Below, piece after piece: positions 46,660 through 57,314 of a stretch of DNA of 64,000 nt. The notes beneath the pieces are model-generated. The model did not search any database. It was not told where the DNA came from and saw only the letters and a list, made by a program, of their open reading frames with translations. How positions within the stretch are numbered: position 1 is the stretch's first letter; every line of letters begins with the position of its first letter. The DNA comes from Limnoperna fortunei (lineage: Eukaryota > Mollusca > Bivalvia > Mytilida > Modiolidae), in contig OX104115.1 in assembly GCA_944474755.1 (NCBI GenBank), positions 56,114,648 through 56,178,647 on the forward strand, written 5' to 3'. The position numbers were made by a program, and so were the translations under genes.

Positions 46660-47300
46660 TCTGTACATAGAACAAAGTGATCTGAGTTTTTTTATGAATG
46701 AGTTGAATTAACACACCTGTACATAGAAGAAACTATAGTTTATATTATCTGTAAATGAGTTGAATGAATACATTGGTACATAGAACAAACTGATCTGAGT
46801 TATTTATAAAACGAGTTGAATGAATACACTTGTACATAGAACAAACTATAGTTTATATTATTTTTGATGGAGTTGAATGAGTACATTTGTACACGGAACA
46901 AACTGATCTGAATTACATATGAATGAATTGAATGAATTCATCTGTACATAGAGTAAACTGATCTGAATATTTATGAATTAGTTGGATAAATAAATCTGTA
47001 AATAGAACAAACGGGTCTGTATCATTTATGAATGAGTTGAATGAATACACCTTTTTATAGAACAAACTATAGTTTATATTATCTATAAATGAGTTAAATG
47101 AATATATTGGTACATAGAACAAATTGATCTGAATTATTTATGAATGAGTTGAATGAATGCGTCTGTACATAAAATAAAATAGTTTATTATTTTGGAATGA
47201 GTTGAACGAAGACATCTGTACATAAAACAAACTATTATATTGTTTTTTTAATGTGCTGAATCAATGCATTTTTATATATTTTATTTAAAATGAGTTGAAG
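46660..47300. repeat. 55-bp minisatellite, about 11-12 copies (array 1)
   Basis: Unit about 53-58 bases: TGTACATAGAACAAACTGAT, CTGAATTATTTATGAATGAG, TTGAATGAATACATC. Two unit types alternate, one with ACTGATCTGA and one with ACTATAGTTTATAT. The minus-strand frame of 69 codons is the repeat unit in translation. Confidence 0.9.
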
Positions 47301-47404
47301 GACACATTTTAACAAAGAACAAAGCAGTAGTTTGAAGTACATATTGGCCTATATTATTTATGAATTAGTTGAAGGAATACATAGAACAAACTTGGCTGTA
47401 TTCT

Positions 47405-47850
47405 TCAGTATGAACACATTATAAGTTTTTCTGACCTAACAAAGTTAGAATAAACGCATATGCATGGGAACAAACTTATGACGAGGAAATTAATCTTACG
47501 GTTTTCTGATTTTTTAATCACAGCTTCCAAGAAGTTAATTGTTGTTTACGCATGAATGTTCAACAACTAACCCATATATTAATTGTTTACGCAATTAGGC
47601 ATTCCGGTTTCTAGGTCATTTAAAAAATATCATCCGAGTTGACACAGGTTTTACATGTAAGTAATTTTTTATCTTCGTTTATGCATGTTCTACTACATGC
47701 TGAATAAACGTGTTTTAAAATAATTCTAAATATTAAAATCACATACCTTAATACATGATATTTTAGGTCAGGGATTGTATAGTCCGTGAATACCGACACG
47801 GAAACCATCCCTACAGAAAAGAGTGTTAGAGTTTATATAAAACGTGTACG
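47405..47850. repeat. Composite repeat, block R, copy 2 (truncated)
   Basis: Directly after the 55-bp array, sharing TTCTAGGTCATTT, GGTTTTACATGTAAGTAATT and ACGTGTTTTAAAATAATTCT with 35700-35830. It stops near 47850, where copies 1 and 3 go on for about 0.8 kb. Confidence 0.7.
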
Positions 47851-48399
47851 GTTAGATTAAATCAAAATCCACAACTTTGTGAAATGATTTTAGTAATTTT
47901 AAAGATTTATTTTTAAATAAACGTCGGTGAACCTGCAAGTGTGAACCTGATATTATGCATGATTATGTACGACGTTTCATTCGCGGTTCAGTATTCCCTA
48001 TTTCGGAAAATACAAGAGTTAAGTCCATTTTCAAGAGTTGTCTTTAATAACAGCAGGTATCTAGTATTGAATAGATGCGGGAAAATCACGTTATTATTTT
48101 TTTTAAAATAATGTCTGTGGACTGACTCTTCCAGTACAATTAAAAAAACTGCAGAATTAGTCTGCACATCATAATAAATTTTATCGGATGCTTTGCTATA
48201 TGTGAATAAAAAATATTGAAGAAAAACAACTTTTTACCCACAGTAGGTACAATAAAGTACCTGCTGTAAAGAACAGTAAACTATGCAACTTGGGAGATAA
48301 ATCTTGTTTACCGCAAGTACTTTGAAACTACGTATAAAGAAAATGCACACGTTTTACTCTTATTGATTATGTATTATATGATGACAGGTAGGTTTAAAT

Positions 48400-51100
48400 A
48401 CAAACGACGGACTGTGCCTAATGTTTAGTGTTGGTATATAATACACGGTTAACTACAATATGCCTAAAACGCTTCTAGTCTACACCAGGTGTAAAACGAG
48501 TATATTTTCCTAAACAATTAACATGGAAATGGGTACAAACTGTGCTCACCTTCTATCCAACCATACGGGACAGTCTTTAATAACTCGTACAAGACAGAAG
48601 AGAACGGGCGCAATTTCAACTTTTTTCTATGCAAACGGTGCCATATCATTGAACCATTCAAGTTTGATAATTTATGGGATCTTATTTATCAGAATGCTAT
48701 GAGCTTGAGACCGATCATTTAAATTCATCAACAACGATCGTGATTATATATGACAAGTGGTGAAATGACCTAATTTACCAATAATAAATTTCACATTTAT
48801 CCGCGTCTTCTAAGATTTCTTCCTGAGTGTTATGATATTCACCAGTTATATTCGTGCCATGTGCGTGTATCATAGCTAGAACAACGCAAATGCAGATTCC
48901 ACGAATTAAGTTAAAACTTTATTGTTGTCTGATTTCGACTAAGTATGTACTTTTCTTCCGGGGTATGAATGTATGGTTATTTGATGACGACGAATGTATT
49001 ATGTAAGTGTTCTTCTAAGAATGTAATCTCAAACTCCTTATATAAATCTATTTATTTTTTCTACTAATTCAATTTTGTGTTATTTGATGACAATTATTGA
49101 AGATGCAAATATACTGTTTATACATTGAAACCCTCACTATGGCGGGATGTCATCTCTACATCAATTTACCAAGTTGCACCTAACGTCGTTAGCCTTTATT
49201 GGGAATACAAGAGACGACGGCGTTTTTAACTTAGTCTTTCGCTATATAATCCCCCAAATCCCACACCCCGGAAGAACCATATCACCGATCCTCATACTTT
49301 GTACAAAATATTGTTTGTGTTATTTGCCAATCACACATTAGAGTTAGATTTTATAATGGAATGAAGGATGATCGCGTTTTTGATACAGTTTTCATTTCCA
49401 CGTTAGTAATGCCTACAAGTGTTTCCTGTACAAAGTATTGTCCATCAGAAAGGAAGTCCAGTTTAATTTTCTCCCGGTTAATTGTATCATCATGAATTAG
49501 TAGATCGTTATAGAGTATTTGTCATACAGAGCTGTGACGAAATATTTGCATGACCTTGTACCGTGTGAAACAAAATTATGTGTAAACCCGTGTCTTTAGA
49601 CGGCCTTAAGTCGCTTTTGAGGGTTTTTGAATGTTTTTGAGTGCTTGTTGCTTATCGTGTTCTTGAATTTTCTGTCGTCGTCGGAAATCCACGGCTGGTT
49701 ACGTTCTCTTTTTCGGCCAGTGTTAGCATAGCAAGAACGCATCGGGTAGTGCGCTTCAGACAATGGCAGAAAAATCAAGAACACTAATGGCTCTTTTTAA
49801 CAAGTGAGCCTGTTTTGTTTAATCAACTACTTTCACAGTTTTCATTTTAGAGCGTTCGTACTTAGAAGAAGGTGTTGAATATGCATATAACTGGTTTTTG
49901 ACGTGACGTGTACATCTCACATTATGGACACATTTAAAACTTTATTAACGTTGTCAAAACCATTCCTTAATTAGGATATATATTTGTGTAAATAATACAG
50001 TTGAGCACAGAACATGTTAAATTGTCGAGGTCGGGATATACCAAGAACTCCATTTGTATACATTATGTCCTAAAACAATGTTGTGAGGACCGGTCGTATT
50101 TTTTCTTGCTAGCACATTCAGTATTCTTTCAAAGACAGGGTTTTAAGGAAAAGTTGAGGTTGGAGTCCCAGAATATGTTTTGACAATTTTATTTAATTTT
50201 CGCATTTCGTTACATAAATATTCAGCCTTTTAGAAAATGAGTATGGGTTTAACCGCCGAAACACTATAATATATCCGTCATGGATTCCGAAAGTTACGAT
50301 CAGCCCTTCGAAATATTGCACGCATACCCGTTGGCCCTACTCTTATAAGCGATATTATATGGACACTTTATGTTTAATGGTAAACTTCTAATAGTTCACG
50401 CTACAACGATCTTATTTATGGCAAATACAAATCATATAGTTTTAAACATGTAATGAGTTAAACAAAAAAGTGATGAACTTTATTGTCGTGTAGATACAAC
50501 AAAGTCAAACTTCTTTTGAACTTAAATGTAATTATATATCCCCATTGTCATTAAAAGGTTTATATTTCGGTTGTTTGTCCTTGTATTTTATTATGTAAAT
50601 GAACATATTAGATTGAAATATGTATGTTTTCTTTCCATTCCTATAATTTTAGGCGAAGCGATGCACTACAAAGGACACTAAAACTAGATTGCATACAAAA
50701 AAATTTAGTGTTGGTAAGTTTTTTTAAAGATATTTAATTGATTTAATTTAATGATTGAATCTTTAAATGAATAAGGTATTGGGTTTAAAAGAAACAAAAA
50801 GTATATCCATTAATGTTTCCAATGTAAGGTAGGTAGAAATGTTTCTGCATGGTCAACCTTTAAAGTGAATTAGTATGTAAACTCATCAAAGTAGAAGAAC
50901 ATTAAAAAAATATATTTATCTGTGTTTGTACATATAAAAAATATTTAATGTTTTATGCAACAGATATCGGTTTACACGAATAAATTTAATTAATATTCTG
51001 AATTTCGATAATTTACGGGTTTCTTTCCGGTGCATAAATTTTAGTTATTTGAAGACAACAAATTGAGTTATGCAAGTGTACTGTTAATATTATATAATAC
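48400..51100. repeat. Composite repeat, blocks S and T, copy 2
   Basis: Matches 53030-54480 in order: CAAACGACGGACTGTGCC, the MGTNCA relic, GTGCCATGTGCGTGTATCAT, CAAAGACAGGGTTTTA, GAGTATGGGTTTAACCGCCG, CGAAGCGATGCACTACAAAG and TTAGTTATTTGAAGACAACA. A block near 49040-49510 (T) sits inside here, whereas its relative lies after S at 54480-55430. Confidence 0.7.
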
Positions 51101-51104
51101 AAAA

Positions 51105-51560
51105 GAGTGTATGATGGTCGCCTTTTCAATAAATAATTAACATGGAAACCGGTACAAACTGTGCTCACCTGCTGTCCAATCATACAGACAGGCTTTAATG
51201 ACTGATTAAACACAGAAGAGAATTCAACTTTTTCTATGCAAATGATATGTCATGTATCTCTTCAATTCACGCTTTGGTAACTTAGTGGATCGCATTTATC
51301 ATGTAACACACAACAATGAGTTTTATTTTTTAAAATCTATATATTGAAATCGACAACTAAGTCATGTATAGCAAGTGAAATGCCCTAATTTACTAATCAT
51401 AAATTTCCCATTTAATTTTCCGCGTCTTCAGTGAAATATTTCCTTGTTAGAGTGATGTTATCTTCCAGTTAAATTCAGTATCATATGCGTGTACCATAGT
51501 TTGTACAATGCAAATGCGGATGCCATGAATAAATTTAAAACTTAATGGTCTGAATTCGAT
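51105..51560. repeat. Composite repeat, block S fragment, copy 3
   Basis: Starts ATGATGGTCGCCTTTTCAAT and carries the ATGGAAACCGGTACAAACTG relic, then follows block S (GATGTTATCTTCCAGTTAAA and TATGCGTGTACCATAG) to about 51560, where the second 55-bp array begins. Confidence 0.7.
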
Positions 51561-51589
51561 AACGTACCATTAATTACTGCGTCGTTTTT

Positions 51590-51850
51590 ATCTACAAATG
51601 AGTAGTTTGGGTACATCTTTAGAAAGAACATACGGATCTGTATTATTTATGAATGAGTTTAATGAATACATTTGTACATAGTACAGGGAATGTAGTTGAA
51701 GTAAACAGAACAAAAAGCCTATATTATTTATGAATGAGTCAAATGAAAAATTGGTACACGAATGTGTTGAATGAATAAATCTGTATATAAAACACATTGG
51801 TCCACATTATTTATGAGTTAGTTGAAGGAATACATAGTACAAACTGGACT
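51590..51850. repeat. 55-bp minisatellite, short array 2
   Basis: About four to five diverged units of the 46660-47300 family (TTTATGAATGAGTTTAATGA and ATACATTTGTACATAG), again directly before a block R. Confidence 0.8.
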
Positions 51851-52925
51851 GTATGAACATATTATAAATTTTCCTGACCCGTCAAGTTAAAATAAACGTA
51901 CATGCATGAGAAAAAAAATGAAAAATACTAGCTTGTGACGATAAACGTGTTTTAAAATAATTTAAATATTAACATCACGTTAATACATGATATTTTAGGT
52001 CAAGGATTTTATAAACCGCGAATATTGACGCGGAAGCCTTTCTCTTATTGTTTCAAGATTATTAAGCCTTGTCAGAAATTGGCATACAATATTAAGAAAA
52101 GAGTGTTAGATTTTATAAATAAACAAACGTGGACGTTGAGATTAAATAATACAAAATTGGGACTTAATATCGCAAACATCCAAGAAATTCGTCACATCTT
52201 TAATACACAGACAAACAACTTAGCAGTGATTGATTGATTGATTGATTGATTAATTGATTGATTGATTGATTGATTGATTAGAGTTTTGCTTATTGCCAGC
52301 TGGCAATATTTCAGCAGTACATATCTAGGACGTGGACAAGTTAACAAACAGTTAATCAAAGGGTAAATTCAAATACGATGTAGTAACGGGAACGCAAATT
52401 TTATTGCCACTGTAAACGTATAAAGCGATTTGTAGAGACCGAGAATTTAATGACCGGTCAAGATTAATTGGGGGGTTTGGACCGTTGCATTTCAAATTAT
52501 ATGCAGTATTTCCTTAAAATACTAAAAATTTGCTACATCTGTCCTACATCAGATATGTTATTAAAATGAATCATATCGAGTGAATAATTTTATTGTTACA
52601 ATTTTTATTAACTAATTGTTCGATTATAATATGTTGGTTTTGAAGTCAGAATTTTTTTCTTTGGTGATATTGTAATAAAAACTTGTTATATTAGTGCTGA
52701 AAATAGCCAACCTTGGCGAGTCCCATGTATATATATGCCCTTGACTACTCTTGTTCGAAATCTACAAAATGATTTTTAAAATGCATGGAGCGTGGTACAG
52801 TCTAAAAACTTTACACAATATAGCCCGAGTTCTGGTTTTCCTGTAAACCCCAACGCGAGAGCATGCCCTTTCCGCCACCCAGGGGTGTTCTGTGGGCCGA
52901 GCATTAGAAACCCTCCAAATATGGT
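51850..52925. repeat. Composite repeat, block R, copy 3
   Basis: Matches copy 1 over most of its length (AATATTGACGCGGAAGCC, AACAAACGTGGACGTTGAGA, TTGGACCGTTGCATTTCAAA). It contains an (ATTG)n tract at 52227-52279 that copy 1 lacks. The 70-codon frame at 52025-52237 is not conserved in copy 1. Confidence 0.72.
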
Positions 52926-53009
52926 AACCAAGACATTTTAACATGTGATTAAATTTGTGTGTTGTAATTAATCTCGGATTAGGATAACTATTGATTTATA
53001 GCTATAATG

Positions 53010-54480
53010 ACAATAATTATATGATGACAGGTAGGTTTAATTACAAACGACGGACTTTGCTTAATGTTTAGTGTTAGTATATAAGACACTGTTAATTTTA
53101 AAACGATTCGAGTCCACACCAGTTGTACAACAAGTATATATTCCTTATCAACGCCAACAAACACTTAACATGGAAATGGGTACAAACTGTGCTCACCTTC
53201 TGTCCAAGCATACGGGAAAGTCTTTTATGACTGATAAAAGGCAGAACAGAAAGGGTTAACTTTCAGCTTTTTTCTATGCAAACGTGTCAAATAAATGAAC
53301 AATTCAAGTAATTTTGGTTACTTATGGGATCTTATTTATCATAATGTTATGAGATTGAGACTGAACATTTAAATCTATATATATATTGAAATCGACAACG
53401 ATAGTGAGTGTATAACAAGGGAAATGACTTAATTTACCAATCGTAAATTTCCCATTTCATTTTTCGCGTCTTTTAAGATTTCATCGTGAGTGTTATGATA
53501 TCCACCAGTTAAATTCGTGCCATGTGCGTGTATCATGGATTGAACAACGCAAATGCGGATTCCACGAATTCAGTTAAAACTGTATTGTTGTCTGAATTCG
53601 ATAATGTACTTTTTTCGAAGTTTGCATAAAGTTGGAAGTTGGTGAGTCTACTAAATCAGTATGATAGGTTAAAAATAACAAACTGCCAGCACACTTAGGG
53701 CTCGGATCTAGTATGTTTTCAAAGACAGGGTTTTGAGAAAATGTTGGGATCAGGGTGCCAGAATATGTTTTATATTTTATAGATATTTAATATTCCCATT
53801 TCGTTACATTAATATTAAGCCGTTTTAGAAAATGAGTATGGGTTTCACCGCCGAAACATTCTCGTATGTATCCGCCATGGATGCCGAACGTTACGGTCAG
53901 GCCTTCGAAATAGTGCAAGCATACCCGTTGGCCCCAGTCCTATAATCGATATTATATTGACATTTTATGTTTAATTACAAACTCACAATACTTCAGGCCA
54001 CAGCGCATATTATATTATTAATAGAAATATGTATGCTTTCTTTCCATTCCTATAATTTTAGGCGAAGCGATGCACTACAAAGGACAGTAAACTAGATTGT
54101 ATAAAGATATTTAGTGTTGATTTTTTTAAAGCTGTTTAATTCATTTAATTAGGGAGTCAGTACATGAATAAGGTATTGCGATTAAACGAAACAAAAAGGA
54201 TATCCGTAGTAATGTTTCTACCTGATCATCCTTTAAAGTGAAATAGTACGTAAACTCATAAAAGTAACATGAGCAATGTTTTAAATGTATTTATCTGTGC
54301 TTGTACATATAAACAATAGTTAATTTTTAATGCAGCATATATTTCCATTACACGAATAAATGAAAAACTTAATATTCGGAATTCGCTAATTTTCGGTTTT
54401 CTTTCCTCTGCATGAATTTTAGTTATTTGTAGACGACAAATTGAGTACATATAATGCAAGTGTACTGTTAATAATCTAAT
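53010..54480. repeat. Composite repeat, block S, copy 4
   Basis: Best-kept block S. It includes the RT relic ATGGAAATGGGTACAAACTG (53169-53188) and a CG-richer patch at 53832-53945 that is open for 37 codons (SYVSAMDAERYGQAFEIVQA), while the matching patch at 50237 has an early stop. Confidence 0.72.
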
Positions 54481-56240
54481 TTTAAACTGCTAATATTAAA
54501 TCAGTTTTTTTACTCATTGAATTTTTTGTTATGTAAAAACAATTATTGATATTAAAGATGCAAATTTTCTGTTGACACGTTGTATTCCTCAATATTACGG
54601 GATGTCATCTCATCGTCAATTTACCATGAACATGAAGCTCCCTTCTTTGGTGTCGGCAGCTGTTTAGTTCTAATTAAGAGTGCAGGGATAATGGTGTTTG
54701 TACCTTTAACCTTCGTTAAAAACCTCTACCTCACAAAGGCCTTTTATTTAACCCTCAAACTAAATACAAGCTATTATTCTTGTTAAGGCCAATCATAAAC
54801 GTTTTAGTAAAGTTGAAATCAAGAAAGAAAAAGGACCCTTACAAACTCTTCTATCACACTCTCATATGAGAAGATCTTAGATTATCCGAGTCGTTGATAC
54901 ATTTTAAACACTATATATTAAATATCTCATATTTTTACTGTATCAAAATTGCACATTTGTTTATAGAAATAACCATAAAGCCATATGTTTTTTAAACCCA
55001 TTTCACCAAAAATCAGCATGTATTCTTACAACTGTAAAAAATACTGCAAACATACCGGGACTGCAGAAGTGGAGTAATAAGGATGTTTCGAATTTGAAAT
55101 TCTTGACCGTATTGTAACATCGCGAAAACCTTATTTTTCTTATTCTACTGGTTCGACTTAAATTCGTTTGAAATAAATCATTTTTCTGTTAAAAAAAACG
55201 TTCCCCTTTTGTCCGACTTGTTTTTAGGCAAATTTAATCTGAATGCAGTGAGCTTGGGATTAAGCACAGATTGAATTTTAAGTTGCTTTCATAACGACTT
55301 CCGGTTAAATTCACGTTTATGGGTCTACAATGCATGCTCTAATCTCATTGACAGTATTTTGTTGTCCGCCATAATTCCTGTCCAGTTCAAATAATCCCAA
55401 AGTAAATTGTATCATCATGAATTATACTAAAAGTTACACCCTTTTTGCGCCCAGTGTTTTGCTTGCATTGTTTTATTATTCCATATTGTACTTTTGTAGT
55501 GTTAAAATACAATTAAAAACAATTATACAAGATAACATGTGTATATTACATAGTATGCCTTTGTTGATGACAAATACCAATTCGTCCTTGACATTTCCTA
55601 CAGGAATTTTACATAGGAAGTAAGCCATCTGAGTTTTTTAAGGGACCTAGCGTTGGTTTCAAAAACATCGTCTGCTTTCGTAACGAACAGTATTATTCGG
55701 ACAAACCGCGAGACTTTTCCCACTAAACTGCAGACGATATTACCTAAAGGATTTCGAAGAGACACCAATGGAGACTTCCAAACATACACTTTCGTTGTAA
55801 TTTAGGTCAAACTTTACTATAGAAAATTGCTCTATCAAAATGACAACTCCGCCGCATTTTAAAACGCCAAATAACTTTGGCAAATAATTGTTGAATTCAA
55901 TTTGCAACATTTTTATCTACAAAAGGAGCGTAAGCTGGACCATACGAGTTAAAGCAGTTTCATTTGTCACGCAAAAAGAATCACCTAAAATACGTCAGTA
56001 TTAAGTATAGATAATCGTTATTAACCGTCAAAAATTGCTGCAGCTGCAAACATACCGCGAATGTAGTTTCTATTGAAGTGGAGTAATTAAGATGTTTAAA
56101 ATTTTGGAAATATCTTTACCGGTTTGTAACAGTTTAACAGCGTGAAAGCCTTACTTTTCCTATTCTTCTTGTTCGACTTAAATGCGTTTGAAATAAATAA
56201 CTCACTATGTTCTTTATAAAATGGGCAATTCGTAGATACC
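54481..56240. other. Block T remnant and featureless spacer
   Basis: 54480-55430 has weak similarity to 49040-49510 (GGGATGTCATCTC near 54599 and 49144, GTATCATCATGAATTA near 55410). After that no feature is recognised. Confidence 0.4.
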
Positions 56241-56241
56241 A

Positions 56242-56349
56242 GGGTGCCGTTTCATTAAGCGATCGCTAATTAACGTGCTCGTTATCCCATGCAATTTAAA
56301 TGGTATAACGTGCACGTTAAGCTAACGATCGCTTTATGAAACGGCACCC
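56242..56349. mobile_element. 108-bp near-perfect palindrome (MITE-like)
   Basis: GGGTGCCGTTTCATTAAGCG at one end and its inverse CGCTTTATGAAACGGCACCC at the other; the arms continue through AACGTGC/GCACGTT to a central GCAATTTAAATGG loop. Nearly the whole element pairs with itself. No target duplication is certain. Confidence 0.8.
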
Positions 56350-57130
56350 AGCTCCCATAAAAATAGCGACCAGTCGTAAACCTTGTACAAACCATATATC
56401 TTACAACTTATTGTAAATTGCAAATTGCAGGGCTATTTTTTAAACCGGACTCGTTCTTACGTTTAGGTAGAACACATTCTGTTCATGTAAACCCATTTTG
56501 AATCAGGACCTTAGAATGTTGAACTAGGAACTAGAAGTCTTTGGTATTTATTTGAGTGTATAATGTTGAACAAGTAACGAACTTGACTCACTTTCCGAAG
56601 TTTTATGTTTGGTCAACAAGTAGTCAAATAAAAACATCTCTTTTATGTCTCATTTACAACAACGGAAGAATTTGGTCAAATAATTCTAATATTTGCTTAA
56701 TAAACTTATGATATTTAAGCATTATTTCTTTTAACTTCTTAGAAAATCTGTAAGTACAAAATTAAATTTGCCATTTTTTTTTTGAACGCAAAATCCTAAT
56801 GGTGTATATATTCCTGTAAAGATTTATAAACTTTGATGCCTGTGTTCTTCGAACTATAACATAAATGAAACTTTAAAAATGTAATCTTTCAATTGTACAT
56901 AGATTATAATCCTTTTGTTCTTCTAAGGAACATCCGCATATAGTTACGCTCAGAATGACAGCAGTTACTGAGAAATTCTAAAAATTAATGTTCAGCTTTA
57001 TCATAAGCAACACAATGGATGACCATACCCTAATCATTCATGTTTAAAACTAAAATCATAAAGAAACAAACATGTGTCACATTATATAAAATATATAATT
57101 CTATCTATTTATTAAGTATATTTCAAGTGT
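56350..57130. other. Region upstream of cPLA2 gene 2
   Basis: Should contain the 5' untranslated part and promoter if 57139 is the start. I see no convincing TATA or initiator context that stands out from the AT-rich background. Confidence 0.35.
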
Positions 57131-57138
57131 GTGACAGA

Positions 57139-57314
57139 ATGGAACGTAAAGTGACTTTTACAGCCAATCAACATTCCTCTTCAAAAAGAGGCTTAAAGAA
57201 ACACAAAAGTTTTGACGATAGCCTCTGTTCGCTGAGACGACGCAGATTTTTCTCGGAAAACACGGAAATCCGACGAGTTCAAAGCGTAAATAAAGAAAGA
57301 AAGAAAACTACAAG
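57139..57314 (+). CDS. cPLA2 gene 2, predicted first coding exon
   Basis: ATG at 57139 opens 58 codons plus two bases. The product is basic and polar: MERKVTFTANQHSSSKRGLK, KSFDDSLCSLRRRRFF and NKERKKTTR. No known domain is seen; it may be a disordered head with phosphorylation sites (RRRR and KKHKS clusters). The donor AAG|GTAAAG is good. A possible acceptor (GTGTGACAG at 57130-57138) lies directly before the ATG, so the frame could also open in an upstream exon. Codon makeup is less AT-rich than the flanks, which supports coding. The matching exon of gene 1 should lie left of the window. Confidence 0.6.

Noticed and set aside
46913..47122. Minus-strand frame with repeating YSFNSFI
   Set aside because: It is the 55-bp minisatellite read in one frame.
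52025..52237. 70-codon frame in block R with a coherent-looking sequence
   Set aside because: The matching part of block R copy 1 has stops and indels in that frame, so it is not conserved as coding.
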